DNA of 64,000 nucleotides from Paraphysomonas bandaiensis (taxonomy: Eukaryota; Chrysophyceae), in the NCBI GenBank assembly GCA_965644295.1, contig CBFFRP010000054.1, forward strand, positions 22,831 through 86,830. The letters run 5' to 3'. The notes beneath the pieces were generated by a model. It made no database searches. It saw only the letters and a list, made by a program, of their open reading frames with translations, and was not told the DNA's origin. The translations under genes and the position numbers were made by a program. Below, piece after piece: positions 9,669 through 20,879 of this stretch. Every line of letters starts with the position of its first letter. The stretch's first letter is position 1.

Positions 9669-12460
9669 CTATTTACATTGCGCTAACTCTAACAAGATAT
9701 TATTTCTGCATTGTGTCATACTCTGCACATCATGCGCGGTGCAGTTCGTATTATTTTCTGTTGTGTATTTTCTGATGGCAGATAGTGACGCTTCTTGAAA
9801 AATATTGCGCAACTCTGCTGGTGATCTTCATCGAAAAGTATTAACTAATTGAAATATCACGATAATAGAAACAACCAACCTTCCTACTGTGCATGTAGCT
9901 ATGTTCTCAACTATGGTTTCAATTTCTTCGGTACTGCCATGCATGCCAGTGTCTCCAACAAAGCCCCGTAAAATAGCCTTTCTCTAAACAGTTGTAAGCA
10001 CGGGATATGGGGTGCAATAATATGAAAAGACCTACCTGATCGTGGTCTGGAAGTGACACCTCAATGTGCTCCTCTAGTCGTCCTGGACGTACTAATGCTC
10101 TATTGTTCATCTAAGAAAATTGGTCAGGAGTACGACATAGATACTCACCCATCAAGTTGCTGGGGAAAACACGACGCTGTGGCAATGACTATAACTATGT
10201 CCTCAGTACTTGGGCAGCCTGTACCCTTAGATCGTCGCCGAACCCCTCCCTCCACTAGTTTAGGCGGAGTCGACACTCCATCCAGCTCCACCAGCAGCGT
10301 GCTCAACAACCTGTCAATTGCTTGATGGGAAGTCCGGTGTCCATCCCTGCGTCTAGCCCGCCTGACGGGAGGTGCGGTAATTCCAGTTGCACTAGACGGA
10401 TCGAACGGAGTGTCGGGAAAGTCTGTTTGCTTGTCGACCGACATACCCAACATCACTTCAATATTATCTAACAGCAGGAAACAGGGAGACATCGCGCGGG
10501 CTACACAAATATGAACATTTACGCCACAGATTTATAAAAGCGTACCAGTAGAAAATATTTCAGCAAGTCGACGTTCTGAGTCACCAACCACCTGCAGAAA
10601 GAAATCATGGATCACAACAAAAGTGAATAAGATACAGCCCACCTTATGAACAACTTCAGCACACGAGACCGAGAGCAACTTGAAATGAGATCGTGCTTCA
10701 TACGCTGCCCGGTAAGCAATTGATGTCTTCCCACACCCACTTGGCCCGTGAATTAAGTACCCTGTTCATTGCCGTATGATGAGGGTTAGATACATCGACA
10801 CACAGAATTGATGATATAATATCTTCGAGATTATCATGAAGAAAAAGTTTGAGCACGTCTCACCTTTGCATGGAGATACCCCGAGTCGACGACAGAGTGC
10901 ATTTAACTCACTGTCTGGGGACACAGCTTGAACAGCGGCATTGACGATATCTTGTACCACTTTTTCAAATCCATATACAAGAGGAGGTGGTGGCTGAATG
11001 GAGAAATCTCGAATAAATTCGAGTGAACTTGTGCCTAGGGATTGTGCTGGAGGGGAATTGGTAGAAATATGAAGAATAACATCACTTGGATCAAGTATCA
11101 CCTTGTCATCTAAAAATATAAGAAATATAAGTACGAACTACGAAATGACGTGTGGGGTACCATGGCTGGAATTAGAAGACAGTGTATGAGGCACCGCCCT
11201 TGTCAACGAAGAAAGAATATCAATCACGGATAAACCCTGTACCATCGTTATTCCACATCGATTACTCCGAATAAACATATAACCTGAGTTCTTCGGGAAA
11301 CCTCTATAGCAAAATTGCAGATAAACTCTTCGTAAACTGGTACACATTACTTACGACAGACAAAAAGCATCAACAAGAACATAAAGTACCTTGCGATAGA
11401 GGACGCATATCACCTCTACATGAAGTCCAGATCTCCGTGGAACTATCAGCAGGTATTGCTGCTCGCAAAGCCCTTTCAGCCACCACTGCCCTTGCTGCCT
11501 GGTCCGGGTAAGGTACGACTACTGGTGAACCGAGTCTGTAAGGTCGTAGTATACCTGCTGGTAACCGGTTATCACCATCTGTACAGCCGGCGGAAACAGT
11601 GGCAATCACAAAAGGACGGAATCGATTAACAGAAGTTCGAGACCGAACAGAGCGGAGTGTATCGAGTCCCTTGAGAAGGGCGGAAGAAGTGGTGAGAGAC
11701 ACGGCAGGAACCGAGACAGATGTCCCAGGGGCCACTGCAGAATGAACTATCGCGTCCAAGTTGTCAAGAAATACAACGTGACAGCCTTGATATATATTTG
11801 ATTTTTCACCTGCCAATATCTTCAAAACTGCAGCTTCTGGTTCTCCAACACTTCATAACAGGTTATTACAAGGTGGATCAATGTATAATAGTATTACCTC
11901 CGACATGTACGAAGTAGCGTGATACAATCAAGATAATGCGTTGATATTCGATGGGTAGAGCTTGTATTATCCAGTGCACTGTGTAGCCTTCGAAGCAGTG
12001 CTGTTTTCCCGCATCCAGAATGTCCTTCTATAATAAGACCAATAGGGTCATCATACGTAAGTTCCCCATTCATATTCAATCCTTTTGCGACTTCTCTACT
12101 AATAGTTCTAAGCGTACTATTAATCCCATAAAAATTCGTCTGAAGTCTATCGAATAATAACTCAGCAGATACATTAACAGACTGTTCATATAGTGATTTC
12201 ACTAATGGAGATACTTCGACATCTTTATCAAATGAAATCACAGTATTTTTTGATATAATGGATTTAGTATTACATGGAATACAACTAATAATTTCATATA
12301 ATATTGATGTATCTCCGAATTGTATGATCGATCCATCTGTTACGACACGACCACATAGATAAGCTATACAATGATCTTGTAGACTACTTGTAGAGTGAGT
12401 TAGTGTATTCAGATGATTGGATTTAATCCGAACTATAGCTGATGTTGTATAAGGTATCAT
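9669..12460 (-). CDS. Tandem AAA+ ATPase-like protein (VCP/AFG2-like), both Walker B glutamates replaced
   Basis: Eleven exons in consistent phase: 11911-12460, 11390-11836, 11284-11336, 11161-11236, 10864-11109, 10643-10761, 10546-10591, 10149-10500, 10036-10099, 9880-9983, 9669-9825; about 737 residues. D1: Walker A GHSGCGKT (~146-153), Walker B VVFLDNLD (~204-211), then a degenerate RPYRL. D2: Walker A GPSGCGKT (~463-470), VVGDSERRLAEIF, Walker B FLLLDNIE (~520-527), arginine-finger region ALVRPGRLEEHIE, and a C-terminal lid (AELRNIFQEASLSAIRKY). A ~70-residue Arg/Pro-rich insert follows the D2 Walker B. Layout and length fit type II AAA unfoldases. The catalytic Glu of both Walker B motifs is Asn, which in family members traps ATP and abolishes hydrolysis, so a structural or regulatory role is possible. 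Assignment to VCP, AFG2 or PEX1 is unresolved. The exon 1/2 junction is the weakest. Confidence 0.8.
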
Positions 12461-13044
12461 GGTCTGATATATCAAGCTCTATGCTGGGTATTGTAATGGA
12501 GAGCAGCCTCACGTGGTTCCATATATATAAGGACGACAGATAGAAGCTACTGTTTAGCCGTAGTATATACTAGAAATCCATGATATTTGGGGTATTGTTT
12601 TCTATAATAGTGGTAATATACAGTCCACATGATCTATAAAACCGATTTTATAGGAATAAATATTCCAATATTCTATACTTCATATATTTATACTGTATAA
12701 ATACTCCAATATATAGCACACCTATAGGCACTATATGTCTAGCTGTACTGTATGTGTCCACCCTCTATGCATGTTCACACTATTAACCAGGCAGTGCATA
12801 GCTCATAGTGCATAACTCCATACTATAATCATATCCCTATAAAACAAACCATGAATCTCTTATTACACTATCTAATAGATTCATAATACATAATCATGTG
12901 TTGTGATGTATTATCTATCAAGTGTTATCAGTGTTGTGTTGCTTACATGACCCTATCAGCCGTTGACTTGACCTGATTCATATACTACATACATACATAA
13001 TATATGAACACAGATATATTAAAACATATATCATACTATTGGTC
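12461..13044. promoter_or_regulatory. Divergent intergenic region (AAA gene and 13045 gene)
   Basis: 584 bp separate the start codons of the minus-strand AAA gene and the plus-strand gene at 13045, so both promoters must lie here. It is strongly AT-rich with several TATA-like words (e.g. TATACTGTATAAATACTCC near 12690). No specific factor site is identified. Confidence 0.4.
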
Positions 13045-13569
13045 ATGAATGTACTAGAGCTTGTAAGGAGTAAACTGGTGTTTTCATCACCGACTGTGAG
13101 GCGTAAACCGAAATCATCAACTGCTTATACAATAGTTGATCCCACAGTTGATTGTCTGGATAGTCCATGCAGTGAGGGAGATGTAGAGGTTACAGCATCA
13201 CTTATGCATATAGAAGTACCTTCTGTGAGTGTGATGTACACGGAAATGGAAAATTATGTCGCATTCAGCCCAACACACCCTCGCTCCCCACCTGCCTCTG
13301 CATATCCCAGCGTGTGGAAAAGTAGACTTGCTGCCTGTAAACGTTTTGCCACACGCGCTCTATCTCTTGCCTCGCCTAGGACATCTTTACGCTCTGACAG
13401 TCCTAGTGTACTTGAACATGATGAATTTTCTACATCATCAACAGCATCGAGGTTTCAGCGCTTCAAAACTTATGCTGCTGCGAAACTGAGTTCTCTACGT
13501 ATGTTTGAGTTTCGTAAATCGAAGAGAGAAAAAGCTGATATTCTCTTAGACGAGTTTCCATTACTGTAA
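13045..13569 (+). CDS. Unknown Ser-rich basic protein
   Basis: Single-exon ORF of 174 residues from ATG 13045 to TAA. No domain is recognised. It is rich in Ser, Pro and basic residues, with two Trp/Tyr-poor basic clusters (KSRLAACKRFATRALSLAS and FEFRKSKREKADILLDEFP). Codon use is more GC-rich than the flanks, which supports coding. It ends in an acidic-hydrophobic tail (DEFPLL) resembling a dileucine-type sorting signal, but that is speculation. Confidence 0.6.
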   Translation: MNVLELVRSKLVFSSPTVRRKPKSSTAYTIVDPTVDCLDSPCSEGDVEVTASLMHIEVPSVSVMYTEMENYVAFSPTHPRSPPASAYPSVWKSRLAACKRFATRALSLASPRTSLRSDSPSVLEHDEFSTSSTASRFQRFKTYAAAKLSSLRMFEFRKSKREKADILLDEFPLL

Positions 13570-15233
13570 GTTTTGTGCTGATTCTACTGGAGATGTAAAA
13601 CGGAGTTTCGATACCTGTAGTTAGCAATGAGACATGTTTATGAGTTATTCGAAAAAATATGCACATCATGCACTGTCAGTAGAGAACTAGTATGAAAGAT
13701 TCTTTCATTAATTTTAATTCATTAGACTGTTTTGATTTTTTGAAAAGTATAGGCTGAGTTTGCTATTGCTATACGTGCAGTGAATTTGGCATGTACACAT
13801 GTATTAGTAGCAATTAGCATGTCCTATTTAGTAATTACATCGACTCGATTCTAACACATCAGCCAACCTATCAAACAAGCTAAACACATAAAGAAAAGAA
13901 TTTAACACGATATAAGGCCTTCATGTCGATGTCGGGTACAACTTGGCGTCTTTATTAGGATTCAGCTCAATACATGATAGTATCTGTGAGTTATAATGTT
14001 CAATGAAATATATCATGAACTTACTTAGAGAGAGTATCTGTCGAGGATATATGATCGTCATCATAGCGATCGTCATTATTAGTTACACTTCTCACTATTC
14101 CGTTGTGCAAGATAGTTATGTTTTATATTGTTATTCATAGTTATCACTTTACTGTGTTCATTACTTTACACTCTAATAATCACAACATTGTTTTACTGTT
14201 ACTAAGATCAATTCTTTATTGTCTTCTATATTGTATGGAGTATGGATAGGTTATCGAAGTAGTCATCTTCGACAAATAAGAAAACTTCTCAAATATTAAG
14301 TCATTATAAAGTACAAAGTGTTTTGAAATTAAACTTTTAGTAACAATGAAGTAGAAGTAGTGGATGTTTTACTATTAACAATAATGGCTTTTAAGAGCGC
14401 AATATAACTAACTAGTGCTTAGCTCTGATGTCCTACTATTTAGCGCTACGAAAGGTGCTTGTGCATCACCACAAGCACCAAGTGGCAACCATTGCTATGA
14501 CTCAAAGCAAACGCCGTGACTATGCAGTATTTTGACATACCTGACTTCAGGATTTAAAGGTACCGTCTACACAAGTGACACTTACTAGTAATTTACCTTG
14601 TACCTCACTAGAATTTGGCTATAAGTAGGCAGAACAATAGCTGCTGACTATATACGCGGCTCACGTTTGTTTCCCAAAAAATATCCCCGGTACTTATCGC
14701 CCAGAACACCACGAGAAGGTACGAGTCCGACTTTGTTGAAAGGCCAATGAAGTAGTTTTAATTTAATGAAATATGCCTTAAACTGTAGAGCGATAAATTT
14801 ACGATGAATTTAGTTATAAAGTTAGACACTAGAAGTTAAGTATTGCCAATTCAACATACAGGATATTCATCATATATGCCCGCCACTATGTATGGTAAAT
14901 AGCTGGGCTTTGGGCTTTAATTTCAGGACTGACTGTGAAAGTCTTATCGAATATTCCGAGTTGAAATGCTTCTCGAATATACAAATCTCGATAAAAGAGT
15001 GCTTGTCTTAGAGTGCAAATATCATAAAATTATTATTCATCACATCATGATGTCACAAAATGACTAATCCAACAGTTAACACCTAAGTGATTATACAATG
15101 AGGAGCACATTTGAAGGCGTACTCACTGTGATGGCAACAGACGCGTCGTAGCAACAGAAAACTATCAACAAACCCTTGAAAAGAGCCATAAACTATACAA
15201 ACTTCATGAATGCAAGTCATATGTGTACATACT
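13570..15233. other. Long AT-rich intergenic region
   Basis: 1.66 kb between the 13045 gene (+) and the rhomboid gene (-), both ending here. No ORF or spliced model of merit was found. The one structured element seen is a perfect hairpin at 14454-14479. Confidence 0.5.
14454..14479. repeat. Perfect inverted repeat / hairpin
   Basis: Arms GGTGCTTGTG and CACAAGCACC (10 bp, no mismatch) with a 6-nt loop, in an otherwise AT-rich spacer. Function unknown. Confidence 0.7.
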
Positions 15234-16867
15234 CTATCTTCCCCAATCGTCATTCTCCTCATACAACGAGAAATTATCCTTCGAGGGCTCCAGTTTGGTC
15301 ATAATGATTACAAGAGCCCAGCTGAAGGACAAGGCAAAGAGAGTGATTGATACAAGTCTTAATCCCCACTGCACAAATTCATTACACAGTGTCACAGCTC
15401 TATCAGGTATACCTTCGTATAAAAGTTGTCTAGCTCATGAGTGAGGGCCATGATGCCAGCAATAATCCCTTGTATTGCCCCACCAAAATGTGCGGCCCAA
15501 TCCACATATTTACTGAACGAGAACACAAGCTACAGGGCACCATTACACACACGGATTCGAAAAAAGTCATAAATACCGTGAGTGTGATTGCTGCTGTGAC
15601 CATTACAAGTTGACAGTTTCTCTGTGTTCGACATTCTTGAGGTACCTTCTTCCTACAAGACATCGTAAAGTATTCATCCTTAAAAAAAAGCTACTCACCA
15701 TCTAAATACAATCCATACCAGCCAAGCGGAGAGCATGCCGAGGACAGCCCCGCTACTACCCACCCCAACAGAGTCAGGAAGAAATATACAGCTAGCAGGT
15801 GACATATACGATTAGGACATGCAGAGCTTGTGTGATAAAAAGCGCTACCTTAGCATATTGCCGTATATTCCCGATGCAAAATAGACGAAAAGCCACTGAG
15901 GAGTACCAAAGACTAGATTAAGGTATCCGCCAACGCGTAACTATAACACGGTCAACAAAGTTCATAATGTTACGAGGTACATGGGTAACCTGAATAATCC
16001 CATTAGACAATATGTGTACCACTCCAGCATGGAGAAAAATAGGAGTAAAAAGTCTCCACCACTCGTGTCGGTATACTAACAGGCCAGCCTCCTTAGCGCC
16101 GTACCGTACCTGAAAAACATATTTCCGTAAACAAAAACGGATAACAATGAGTTTCTAATATTAAGGTAATGCAAATTTACGTACGGACGAGACATTATTA
16201 CCATGGTGGTCGCAGGGGGGCCTACTAGAGGATTTTCATCTCTTGGAGCATATCCATCGTCCTGAATCATTGCGATCAGCACACCGATCTAGTCCAATAC
16301 ACGTTAGCTCAGAAAAAATATCTGAAGAGTTCAACACACCTGAGCCAATAATATGAGGGTAGATATGGTAACCAACTGCCGTTTGCAACTTGACGCACTG
16401 TACTCCTTGCTATCGAAATCTCCACGACGTCTCTGCCTGCCTGCCTGTGTCTCTTCTCCTATTTCGAACTCCATAGCTTGCAGAGCTCTGGCCATAGTAA
16501 AATCATCCATCCAACCGTGCTGTGCTTCTTCGGTAGTGGGTAGAACATCTGCCTCAAGGTCATCCATTCTGAGATCTATTAACTCCTGTTGCATTTTCAT
16601 TTCGGCATCTGTAGGCTCATCAGCGTATTGAGGCTGATATAAACTAACGCGTTGTTCGTATCGTTCAGGTGTATAAAGCTTATCATATCCATTCCTTGAT
16701 GATGTTGTTCCTTGACTTAATGATAATGCAAGATCATGATCTTTCTTTAATTGTCGTTGTACTTTAATCTCTTCAGGTATAACATCATTGTCTGTTATCG
16801 GTATGGATGTCCCACTCTCAGGATCAACTAAAACATCGCGCTCTGCATCATAATACATAGAACTCAT
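15234..16867 (-). CDS. Rhomboid intramembrane serine protease with N-terminal ubiquitin-interaction-like motifs
   Basis: Eight exons (16340-16867, 16181-16288, 15990-16109, 15849-15940, 15699-15791, 15577-15652, 15413-15529, 15234-15368), phase-consistent, giving 422 residues. The core has the rhomboid signatures WWRLFTPIFLHAGVVHILSN, the catalytic serine motif GVGSSGAVLG (Ser ~296) and the catalytic histidine in WAAHFGGAIQG (His ~353), so it should be active. A first TM follows the cytosolic N-terminus and a last hydrophobic segment lies in the final exon (LVSITLFALSFSWALVIIM). The acidic N-terminal ~150 residues contain DHDLALSLSQ (~43-52) and DDFTMARALQAMEFE (~121-135), which resemble UIM motifs. 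RHBDL4 of animals carries a UIM at its C-terminus and works in ER-associated degradation. A similar role here is inferred. Confidence 0.9.
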
Positions 16868-17094
16868 TACAGCAAAGGTGATAATCTATTTCAATTGGGA
16901 GGCTGCATATGAGCCATATATGGCAATATATTTAATAGAAATGATTCCCAAAATTTCCAGTTTTGGTCGAAGGAGTCCAAGTAGTGTACTATATTCTACC
17001 TGTTTTTTTATAGGATATTCAGATAGGAGATTCCCTTATTTCAAGTGTTGGTCATACGATACACCAATGCAGCTGATTGGCTGAAAATGTATTC

Positions 17095-17428
17095 TCAACA
17101 CTTCCTCTCTATAAGAACTCCACTCATCCCAATAACTAAAAACTGAATATCATCCATATTCTGGGGGTGGTTGTGTATGTCGATTTTATCGATTATTTCA
17201 TCATTTATTTCATTGAAAAGTCATCGTTTTATCTTTAAAAAGTAACTTTTTTCACTTTTCACTTGAAATAAATGATGAACAAATTGATAAAATCGATATG
17301 CACAACCTCCCGTATACTTCGTACTGATGTACTGGTATCGCCGTATAGCAGCGTATGGGAGCTATATAACCAATAGGAATAGGACTCTCTATTTTTTTGA
17401 TTGGTGGTTGTGGTTTAGAAGAAACCAT
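17095..17428 (-). CDS. Putative 58-residue protein with a palindrome-containing intron
   Basis: Two exons, 17318-17428 and 17095-17160, join in phase 0 across a 157-nt intron (donor GTATAC, acceptor CCCCCAG). The protein begins MVSSKPQPPIKKIESPIPIG and ends in a short hydrophobic stretch plus a cysteine terminus (FLVIGMSGVLIERKC). No family is recognised. It lies in the spacer between the divergent rhomboid and TYW1 genes. The intron holds an almost complete inverted repeat (17166-17221 / 17255-17310). Support is only the clean phase, donor, acceptor and protein-like exon 1, so this remains a candidate. Confidence 0.4.
17166..17310. repeat. Imperfect palindrome, ~56-bp arms
   Basis: Left arm 17166-17221 and right arm 17255-17310 are reverse complements with roughly 85% match by eye (shared cores include CATCATTTATTTCA and ATCGATTTTAT, read on one strand). 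The spacer is about 33 bp. It lies inside the predicted intron of the 17095-17428 gene and could instead be a small MITE. Confidence 0.75.
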
Positions 17429-17606
17429 GAAGATAAAGACGAAGTTGTGAAAGTGTGATGAGATACATACATATGAATATATAGAGAAGTAGTTCACTAT
17501 AGAGACGAGAGGTACGGTACTATAAACCACATAGTTACTATAAGATACCACTATATAGAGTGAATCGTTATTATTCTTTGGATTTCTACAAGATAGATTT
17601 GTAGAA

Positions 17607-19864
17607 ATGGAAATGTTAACACGTCTTCTTCATTCAGGGATCATCCCATTTGCTCTGATACCAATTACAATGACATTTATACGAAGAATGAATCAAACAG
17701 TATTGATTAGTAATAAGCAATCTGTTGATCATACAAACAACACTATAGATAAATTATCTGTAACAATTTTGTATGGGACAACAACAGGAACATCTAAGAA
17801 AATGGCTTATGAATTAATGGAGAGGATAGTTGCTTTTGGTAATGTAGTGACTGTAAATATATGCGATATGAAAGAGTATGATTTGGATTCATTGGAAAGT
17901 GAGAATGTTGTGTTGATACTATGCTCTACTTGGACTGGTGGTACAGTCCCTGAATTATGTGAACCATTTATGGCTGGTTTACAAGATTTAGCTAATGATT
18001 TCAGAGTAAGCAAAAATCTTCTTGACAAAGTGAAGTTTGCTGTTATGGGTCTTGGAGGAAAGGTGTATGGTGAGAATTTCTGTAAATCGGTGAGTCTATT
18101 TCTCTTTTTCTGTATTCTCTTCTTATATATTATCAGTCACTTGATATCCATAACACTTTGGTTTCTCTGGGGGCATCACCTTTATTAGGGGTGGTATATG
18201 GGGATGACGCTAGCGACCTGAGTGCGCGCTTCACTTCTTGGAGTTGCCGAGTTGAGAGTAGCGTTCTTTCACTTTGCCCATCAAGTGGGCTGGAGTCACA
18301 AGCCCCTGTTTCAACTTCTGGTGGTCGGCGTAATGGAAAAGTCCAACGTCTGAAAGGCAGCGCGAGGAAGTCTTCCCCACCTTCGGAATCCTGTGGTGAC
18401 TGTTCATGTGGAGAACCTCCGGTGGAGCCAGCTACGCGCCCGAAGAAAAAGAAGAAGCAGAAAAAAGTTATACCTGAAGAGGAGGAACTCGAGGAGGAAG
18501 ATATTATCAATAATACCTTCGTATGCGATAGTGATAGCGATGAAGAAGGTGGAGTAGTGGAGAGCAAAGGCGAAGCTGAGGGACTTGTTGATGTCGAAGA
18601 CCTAGGAACATCCATGGCTAATGCTGAAGAGGAGAGTCGAGCTGTGGGAAGGGAAATGGTGACTAAGCTCCAGCGCAAAGCCCTGACGAAAGAAGGATAT
18701 AAAATTATCGGTACTCATAGTGCAGTAAAGATGTGTCGCTGGACGAAGAATCAAATGCGTGGCAGGGGAGGATGCTATAAACACTCATTTTATGGCATTA
18801 CCTCATACCAGTGTATGGAAGCAACCCCATCCCTCGCATGTGCTAACAAGTGCGTATTCTGCTGGAGACACCACAAAAACCCAGTTGGTACTGAGTGGAG
18901 GTGGAAAACGGACTCACCTGATATGATTGTTTCACAAGCCATATCAGAACATCAGGCAATGGTTAATCAAATGCGCGGTGTTCCTGGAGTTCTCCCAGAG
19001 AGGTTTAAAGAAGCATTTACTGTTCGTCACTGCGCACTTTCTCTTGTCGGTGAACCAATCATGTATCCCCACATTAATGAGATGGTAAAGCAGTTGCACG
19101 ATCGAAAAATCAGTACCTTTCTTGTGACCAACGCGCAGTTTCCTGAGGCTATACGTGATATGGATCCAGTTACTCAGTTGTATGTCTCTGTAGACGCAGC
19201 AACTAGCGAATCAATGAAAGCAATTGACCGTCCATTGTTTAAAGACTTTTGGCAGCGTTTCCGCACATCATTGGTGCATATGCGAGAAAAGCGACAGCGA
19301 ACAGTGTATCGTATGACATTAGTGAAGAGCTGGAATATGGATGAGGTTCAGCAGTATTCTGACCTAATTGCGGAGGGTTGTCCGGATTTCATAGAAATTA
19401 AGGCCGTCACATACTGCGGTAAGTCAGATGCATCCTCCCTGACTATGCAGAATGTTCCATGGCACCACGAGGTGTGTGACTACGCTGAGGCCATATCAGC
19501 CAACCTAAAAGCACGTAATAATAATAACAGCGACGAAGCTGTCTACGTGCCCGGCTACAGTATTGCGACAGAGCACGAGCACTCATGTTGTGTCCTTCTT
19601 GCCAGAGAGGATAAATTCAAAGTAGATGGAGAGTGGTACACATGGATTGACTACAACAAATTCGATGAATTGATAGCAGAATACTATGCATCAGGCGGAG
19701 AGAAGAAGTTCACCAGTTCAGACTACATGGCCAAGACACCATCGTGGGCTCTGTACAAGTCAGCCGAACGAGGATTTGATCCCGTTGAGTCTAGATGGCG
19801 AAGGAACAAAGCAGGAGCAATTGTTGAGATTGAATACAAGGCCAGTGATTCAGGATGTGGCTAG
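17607..19864 (+). CDS. TYW1: S-adenosylmethionine-dependent tRNA 4-demethylwyosine synthase
   Basis: Radical-SAM enzyme that condenses pyruvate carbons onto 1-methylguanosine-37 of tRNA-Phe, the second step of wybutosine synthesis. Two exons, 17607-18089 and 18137-19864 (47-nt intron), give 736 residues. The N-terminus has a hydrophobic segment, then a flavodoxin domain (~50-195; FMN loop YGTTTGTSKKM and CSTWTGGTVPE). An acidic/basic low-complexity linker follows. The radical-SAM domain carries CANKCVFCWRHH (CxxxCxxC, ~395-402), SLVGEPIMYPH, YVSVDAA and RMTLVKSWN. The C-terminal TYW1 block includes HEVCDYAEAIS and TPSWALYKSAERGFDP. All expected parts are present, and the N-terminal membrane anchor agrees with ER-associated eukaryotic TYW1. 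Confidence 0.95.
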
Positions 19865-20879
19865 ATTTATTATCGAAATGCCTAAAAGTGCGTATTAATC
19901 CCGTTCAGTGTAATTAGCTAAGATCTGTAGGTTGCTGAGTACTGATAACGAATAATAAGACTAGTAGTGGCATAAATCCAGAAATTTCTTAATATTTAGA
20001 GGAATTAGTATTTTCGATCAGTATGTTTACTACTTACTACTTACTGTAACATAATGCCGTTAAAGTTATATCTGTACTAAATTATTTCACGGAATATTGA
20101 AACTAACGAATATGGAATATTTCGCGGTACACGTTATTAACGAAATGAATTTGGGCTTCTTAATGCATGAAATACTTAACACTAATGTCAAGACTTCTAT
20201 CAACTGAAGTCAAGCATCCGGGCTGTTGACCTTAAGGACTCTAAAATCCTGAAGTCAGCAGATGTAATATCAACATTCTGCTGGGTCATTGTGTTTGCTT
20301 TGAGTGATATAGAGAGTGATATATACACCTTGATGCTTGCGGCGACGTACAAGGTACAAGCAGCTATCGCAGCGTTAAATAGTAGGATATCAGAGTTAAG
20401 CATTAAGTGTTGAGATCTGAAGATACTATATACTTGCAATTGAGTGCAGTATTATGTGAAATGCAAGCATCGAAAGATACATATATATGTATGTAATTAG
20501 TAGATTAAATTGTGTAGTCTGAAACTGAAGCAGAAGTTGGTGACTATACAGGATACGATTACTGAGTGTGTGGTTTGTACACTAAAGTGGTAAATGAATG
20601 GTGTTGAACACATCGAATACAACATAGATAGGTTCTTTATCATGTAATGTTTATAATTTCATCTTATCAATTGAGAATAGCAAACCTGAGCAAATAATGT
20701 CAAACAATTCTGTTATGGTAGCGGATGGTAGTTGTTGTAGGGATGGGGAAGTTGACAAGAAGCTACGGTTTGACAAGAACCAGGCAGAGTATTTAGCGAG
20801 AAATACCCTGATGTCTTGGAGGGGAAGGCAATTTTACCTGCTGATGATCCTGCTAAGGAGGTGTTATCCAGTGAGATCC
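19865..20879. other. Intergenic region next to retroelement remnant
   Basis: No gene is called. It contains small ORFs (e.g. minus strand 20200-20439, 79 codons) without recognisable features. The right part from ~20700 may be the degraded 3' end of the copia remnant, but no LTR edge could be found. Confidence 0.4.

Noticed and set aside
9825-9880. Frameshift at the end of the AAA gene
   Set aside because: An intron from donor GTTGGT (9879) to an AAG acceptor (9826) restores the expected TVGRSPAELRNIF reading.
18133-18678. 181-codon minus-strand ORF
   Set aside because: Exact antisense of the TYW1 linker. Its Ser-rich translation mirrors the Glu/Lys-rich coding strand.
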